NCBI RefSeq assembly: GCF_021442385.1
Contig: NZ_MUZA01000001.1
Span: forward strand, 239,950 to 303,949
Origin: Micromonospora sp. MH99
Lineage (GTDB): Bacteria > Actinomycetota > Actinomycetes > Mycobacteriales > Micromonosporaceae
Direction of reading: 5' to 3'
DNA: 64,000 nucleotides
The position numbers and the translations under genes were made by a program. Below are positions 62,086 to 64,000 of this stretch, one piece after another (positions within the stretch are counted from its first letter, which is position 1; the number at the start of each line of letters is the position of its first letter). The notes below the pieces were generated by a model that made no database searches, was not told the origin of the DNA, and saw only the letters and a program-made list of their open reading frames with translations.

Positions 62086-62700
62086 TCAGCCGTCAACGAC
62101 GCCGTGTGGATCGCGTACCGGATGGGTGGCCTGGAAGGCGAGCCGGCGGTCCGCGTCGGCGGCGATCCGGTCGAGGACGTCGTCCAGGTCCAGGAACACC
62201 GACCATCTCTCCCGGCCGGTGGCGTCGGCCAGGCGGTCGACGAGCAGCCCTTCCAGATCGGTGACCCGCTTGCCCTTCCACACCTTGTCGGCCAGGCTGA
62301 CCAGCAGATCGTCGACGCCTATGCCGTCCTGCTGCCACGAGGCGTGGGTGCGTGCGAACCGGGCCAGCGACGGCGCGACACCGTGGCGCAGCAGCAGTTC
62401 GTAGCCGGCGGGTTCGTGCGACGAGCCGGGCCCGGACAACTCCTGCGGGTGCAGGACCTTGCCGATGTCGTGGGTGGCGGCCCCGAACAGCACCGCCGAT
62501 CGGTCGACGGGCAGCTGCGGAAACCCGTCCGCCAGCGCGTCGGTGAGCTGTGCGGCGACATCGTGGACGGCGCGCAGGTGCGCGGCCAGGCGCGGTGGCG
62601 CGTGCACCGTCTCCAGCATCGCGACGACCTGGTCGGGGAGGGGCCGCAACACCGGGTCGCCGGGTGCGGTGAGGGCGCGGCGCAGAGCAGCGGAGATCAC
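62086..62700 (-). CDS. HD-domain phosphohydrolase-like protein
   Basis: A 204-residue metal-dependent phosphohydrolase-fold protein. H46 region HLRAVHDVA, the HD motif in GAATHDIGKV, and SHEPAGYELL supply the metal ligands. Substrate unknown (nucleotide or other phosphate esters). It starts at GTG 62700; TACCCT (62708-62713) ends 7 nt upstream and no ribosome-binding site is seen, so it is probably leaderless. Confidence 0.8.
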   Translation of the reverse strand: MISAALRRALTAPGDPVLRPLPDQVVAMLETVHAPPRLAAHLRAVHDVAAQLTDALADGFPQLPVDRSAVLFGAATHDIGKVLHPQELSGPGSSHEPAGYELLLRHGVAPSLARFARTHASWQQDGIGVDDLLVSLADKVWKGKRVTDLEGLLVDRLADATGRERWSVFLDLDDVLDRIAADADRRLAFQATHPVRDPHGVVDG

Positions 62701-62779
62701 CGCGCCAAGGGTACGACGGACTGCGGGGGCCGAGATCGATTCGTGGCCGTACCGCCGCTGGAGAGGTATCGGCAGTCGT

Positions 62780-62785
62780 TAACGT
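62780..62785 (+). promoter_or_regulatory. -10 of a leaderless transcript
   Basis: TAACGT ends 6 nt before ATG 62792, within GTTAACGTT. No ribosome-binding site is present. Confidence 0.45.
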
Positions 62786-62791
62786 TTCGTC

Positions 62792-63262
62792 ATGCGTCCA
62801 GCCCTGTCGCCCCACCCACCGTCGGTTGACCCACCTCCGAAGGCCCGGCGCACCACGTGGATCGTCGCGGGCGCCGTCGTCGTCGCGTGCCTGGGCGCAC
62901 TGGCCCTGCCCGTCGGCGGCTTCCTGCTGTGGATGTACGCCGGGCCGGACGTGGACGAGCCGCGTGCGGCGGCCGACCAGTTCGTCAGTCGACTGGAGAG
63001 CAACGACGACGCCGCAGCGCACGAATCCCTGTGCCGGGAGATCAAGGCACGGACCGACCTGGCGGCGTTCACCGCGGCGGTGGAGCGCCTCGGCCGGCCC
63101 GTGTCGCACACCATGGTTCGGGCGGCCTTCGGGGACGAGGCCGGAAGCAGCGCCTTCGTGACCGTCGAACTGACCGGCCGGACGGGTGAGACCAGGACGC
63201 TCGACCTGTACCTGGAGTCGGAGACCGGCTGGCAGGTGTGTGACCAGAAGGTCTTCGGCTGA
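62792..63262 (+). CDS. single-pass membrane protein
   Basis: 156 residues: Pro-rich N-terminus, one membrane helix at about 22-46, and an extracellular domain (about 55-156) with a Cys near each end (SLCREIKA and WQVCDQKV). It resembles DUF4878-like small exported domains. Function unknown. Probably leaderless. It converges with the E2 gene 8 nt away. Confidence 0.65.
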   Translation: MRPALSPHPPSVDPPPKARRTTWIVAGAVVVACLGALALPVGGFLLWMYAGPDVDEPRAAADQFVSRLESNDDAAAHESLCREIKARTDLAAFTAAVERLGRPVSHTMVRAAFGDEAGSSAFVTVELTGRTGETRTLDLYLESETGWQVCDQKVFG

Positions 63263-63270
63263 CCGTCGCC

Positions 63271-64000
63271 TCACTCCTCGGCGAGGTGGTCGGGGGACTC
63301 CAGGGCGGCCTTCACGGCCTGCAGGAACGCGACCGCCTCCCGGCCGTTGACCACCCGGTGGTCGTAGACGGCGCTGAGGTTGACGAACCGGCGCGTCACG
63401 ACCTGACCGTCCGCGTCCAGCGCCAACTCGTCCTGGGTGCCGCCGATCGCCACGACGCAGGTCTGGCCGGGAAAGACGATCGGCCCGGCGAGCACCACGT
63501 CGGGGTCGGTGTGCAGCGAGACGACGATGGTCCCGCCGGCCAGCTCGCCGGCCCGGAAGCCCTCACCGCCGGCCCGGGACCGGAAGTCCATCAGCGTCTC
63601 GGCGATCTCAGCGCAGGTCAGCTCCTCCACATCGCGGACCACCGGGATGAACAGCCCCGTACCGACGTCGATGGTGACGCCGACGTGGGCCGCCTCGGCC
63701 AGTCGTACGCTGGCGCCGTCGCCGGGTGCGGCGAAGAGCAACGGGTGGTCCTCGCGCAACCCGCCGATGGCCTTGACCAGCAGCTCCGGCAGGCCGACCA
63801 GGGTGCGGGTGGAGCGGGTGAGCTGCCGGGCCACCGCGAGGGCGGCGTCGGCGCGGACCTTGATGACGGCGAGCGCCGCCGGCACCTCCCGGTGGGACTC
63901 GGTGACCACCGCGGCGACGGCGCGCTGCGCGCGCGAGAGCGCGTGCACCGGGCGCGGATCGTCCGGCTCCGGGCCGTCGCCGGCCGCCAGCGCGGCGGCC
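63271..64000 (-). CDS. 2-oxoacid dehydrogenase E2 (partial, runs off the window)
   Basis: The C-terminal catalytic domain of a dihydrolipoamide acyltransferase (at least 242 aa visible; the frame is open to the edge, so lipoyl and E1/E3-binding domains would lie outside). Blocks include VGVTIDVGTGLFIPVVRDVE, the GGTIVVSLHTDPDVVLAGPIVFPGQ region and YDHRVVNGREAVAFL. In the last, the usual catalytic HxxxDG reads HRVVNG, with Asn for Asp. Some natural E2-like proteins carry this change; activity may be altered. Confidence 0.8.
   Translation of the reverse strand, partial: AAALAAGDGPEPDDPRPVHALSRAQRAVAAVVTESHREVPAALAVIKVRADAALAVARQLTRSTRTLVGLPELLVKAIGGLREDHPLLFAAPGDGASVRLAEAAHVGVTIDVGTGLFIPVVRDVEELTCAEIAETLMDFRSRAGGEGFRAGELAGGTIVVSLHTDPDVVLAGPIVFPGQTCVVAIGGTQDELALDADGQVVTRRFVNLSAVYDHRVVNGREAVAFLQAVKAALESPDHLAEE

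Overview
The window is very GC-rich and gene-dense, with GTG/ATG starts, leaderless promoters, Tat and Sec signal peptides, and family-2 carbohydrate-binding modules (CBM2) joined by Pro/Thr linkers. This points to a filamentous actinomycete; Micromonospora or a close relative is the best guess. That is inference from gene content, not from a marker gene. I saw no rRNA, tRNA, CRISPR array, insertion sequence or phage gene.

Layout. 0-9.9 kb: a polytopic membrane protein; an NAD-dependent epimerase behind a 14-bp palindrome; a CBM2-GH30 xylanase; a Tat-exported CDP-diacylglycerol diphosphatase-like protein; a PL1 pectate lyase; a TMEM175-like channel; a GNAT acetyltransferase; a TPR protein. 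9.9-15.3 kb: an NADP/F420-type reductase and two tandem luciferase-like oxidoreductases, divergent from a MarR regulator and an MFS transporter across a pair of MarR-type palindromes. 15.3-24.4 kb: a Tat-exported GH95 fucosidase, a two-component system, and an AhpD-like/DUF6220-like/multicopper oxidase operon. 24.4-31.8 kb: a GH11-CBM2 xylanase, a leaderless furA-katG pair, an AlkD-like DNA repair protein, a RibD-like reductase and a CE1-CBM2 esterase. 32-43 kb: a PaaX regulator, an SAM methyltransferase, an ArsR regulator, a CopC fusion protein, an FAD oxidoreductase, a molybdopterin oxidoreductase with a small partner, a STAS protein and a CE4-CBM2 deacetylase. 43-48 kb: a lectin-FN3-sugar dehydrogenase, a flavodoxin and a PHO-box glycerophosphodiesterase. 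48-60 kb: a compact hybrid NRPS-PKS locus (TPR/BTAD regulator, half-C-A-PCP, C-A-PCP, KS-AT-ACP, MbtH). 60-64 kb: a DNA-binding protein, an MFS exporter with a TTA codon, an HD-domain protein, a small membrane protein and a truncated 2-oxoacid dehydrogenase E2 gene.

How it fits together. Seven secreted carbohydrate-active proteins (GH30, PL1, GH95, GH11, CE1, CE4, and the lectin-dehydrogenase) form a dispersed plant-cell-wall toolkit. Several have their own recognisable control sites: a CebR/LacI-type palindrome before GH30, a LacI-type inverted repeat before PL1, a promoter plus inverted repeat before GH95, and a shared TTTCCG-N7-TTGAC promoter module before GH11, CE4 and the lectin-dehydrogenase. 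Convergent gene pairs are separated by long perfect hairpins that look like bidirectional terminators.

The features most worth following are the NRPS-PKS locus (an initiating protein with half a condensation domain and no thioesterase), the molybdopterin enzyme whose N-terminal iron-sulfur cysteines are replaced, and the shared promoter module.
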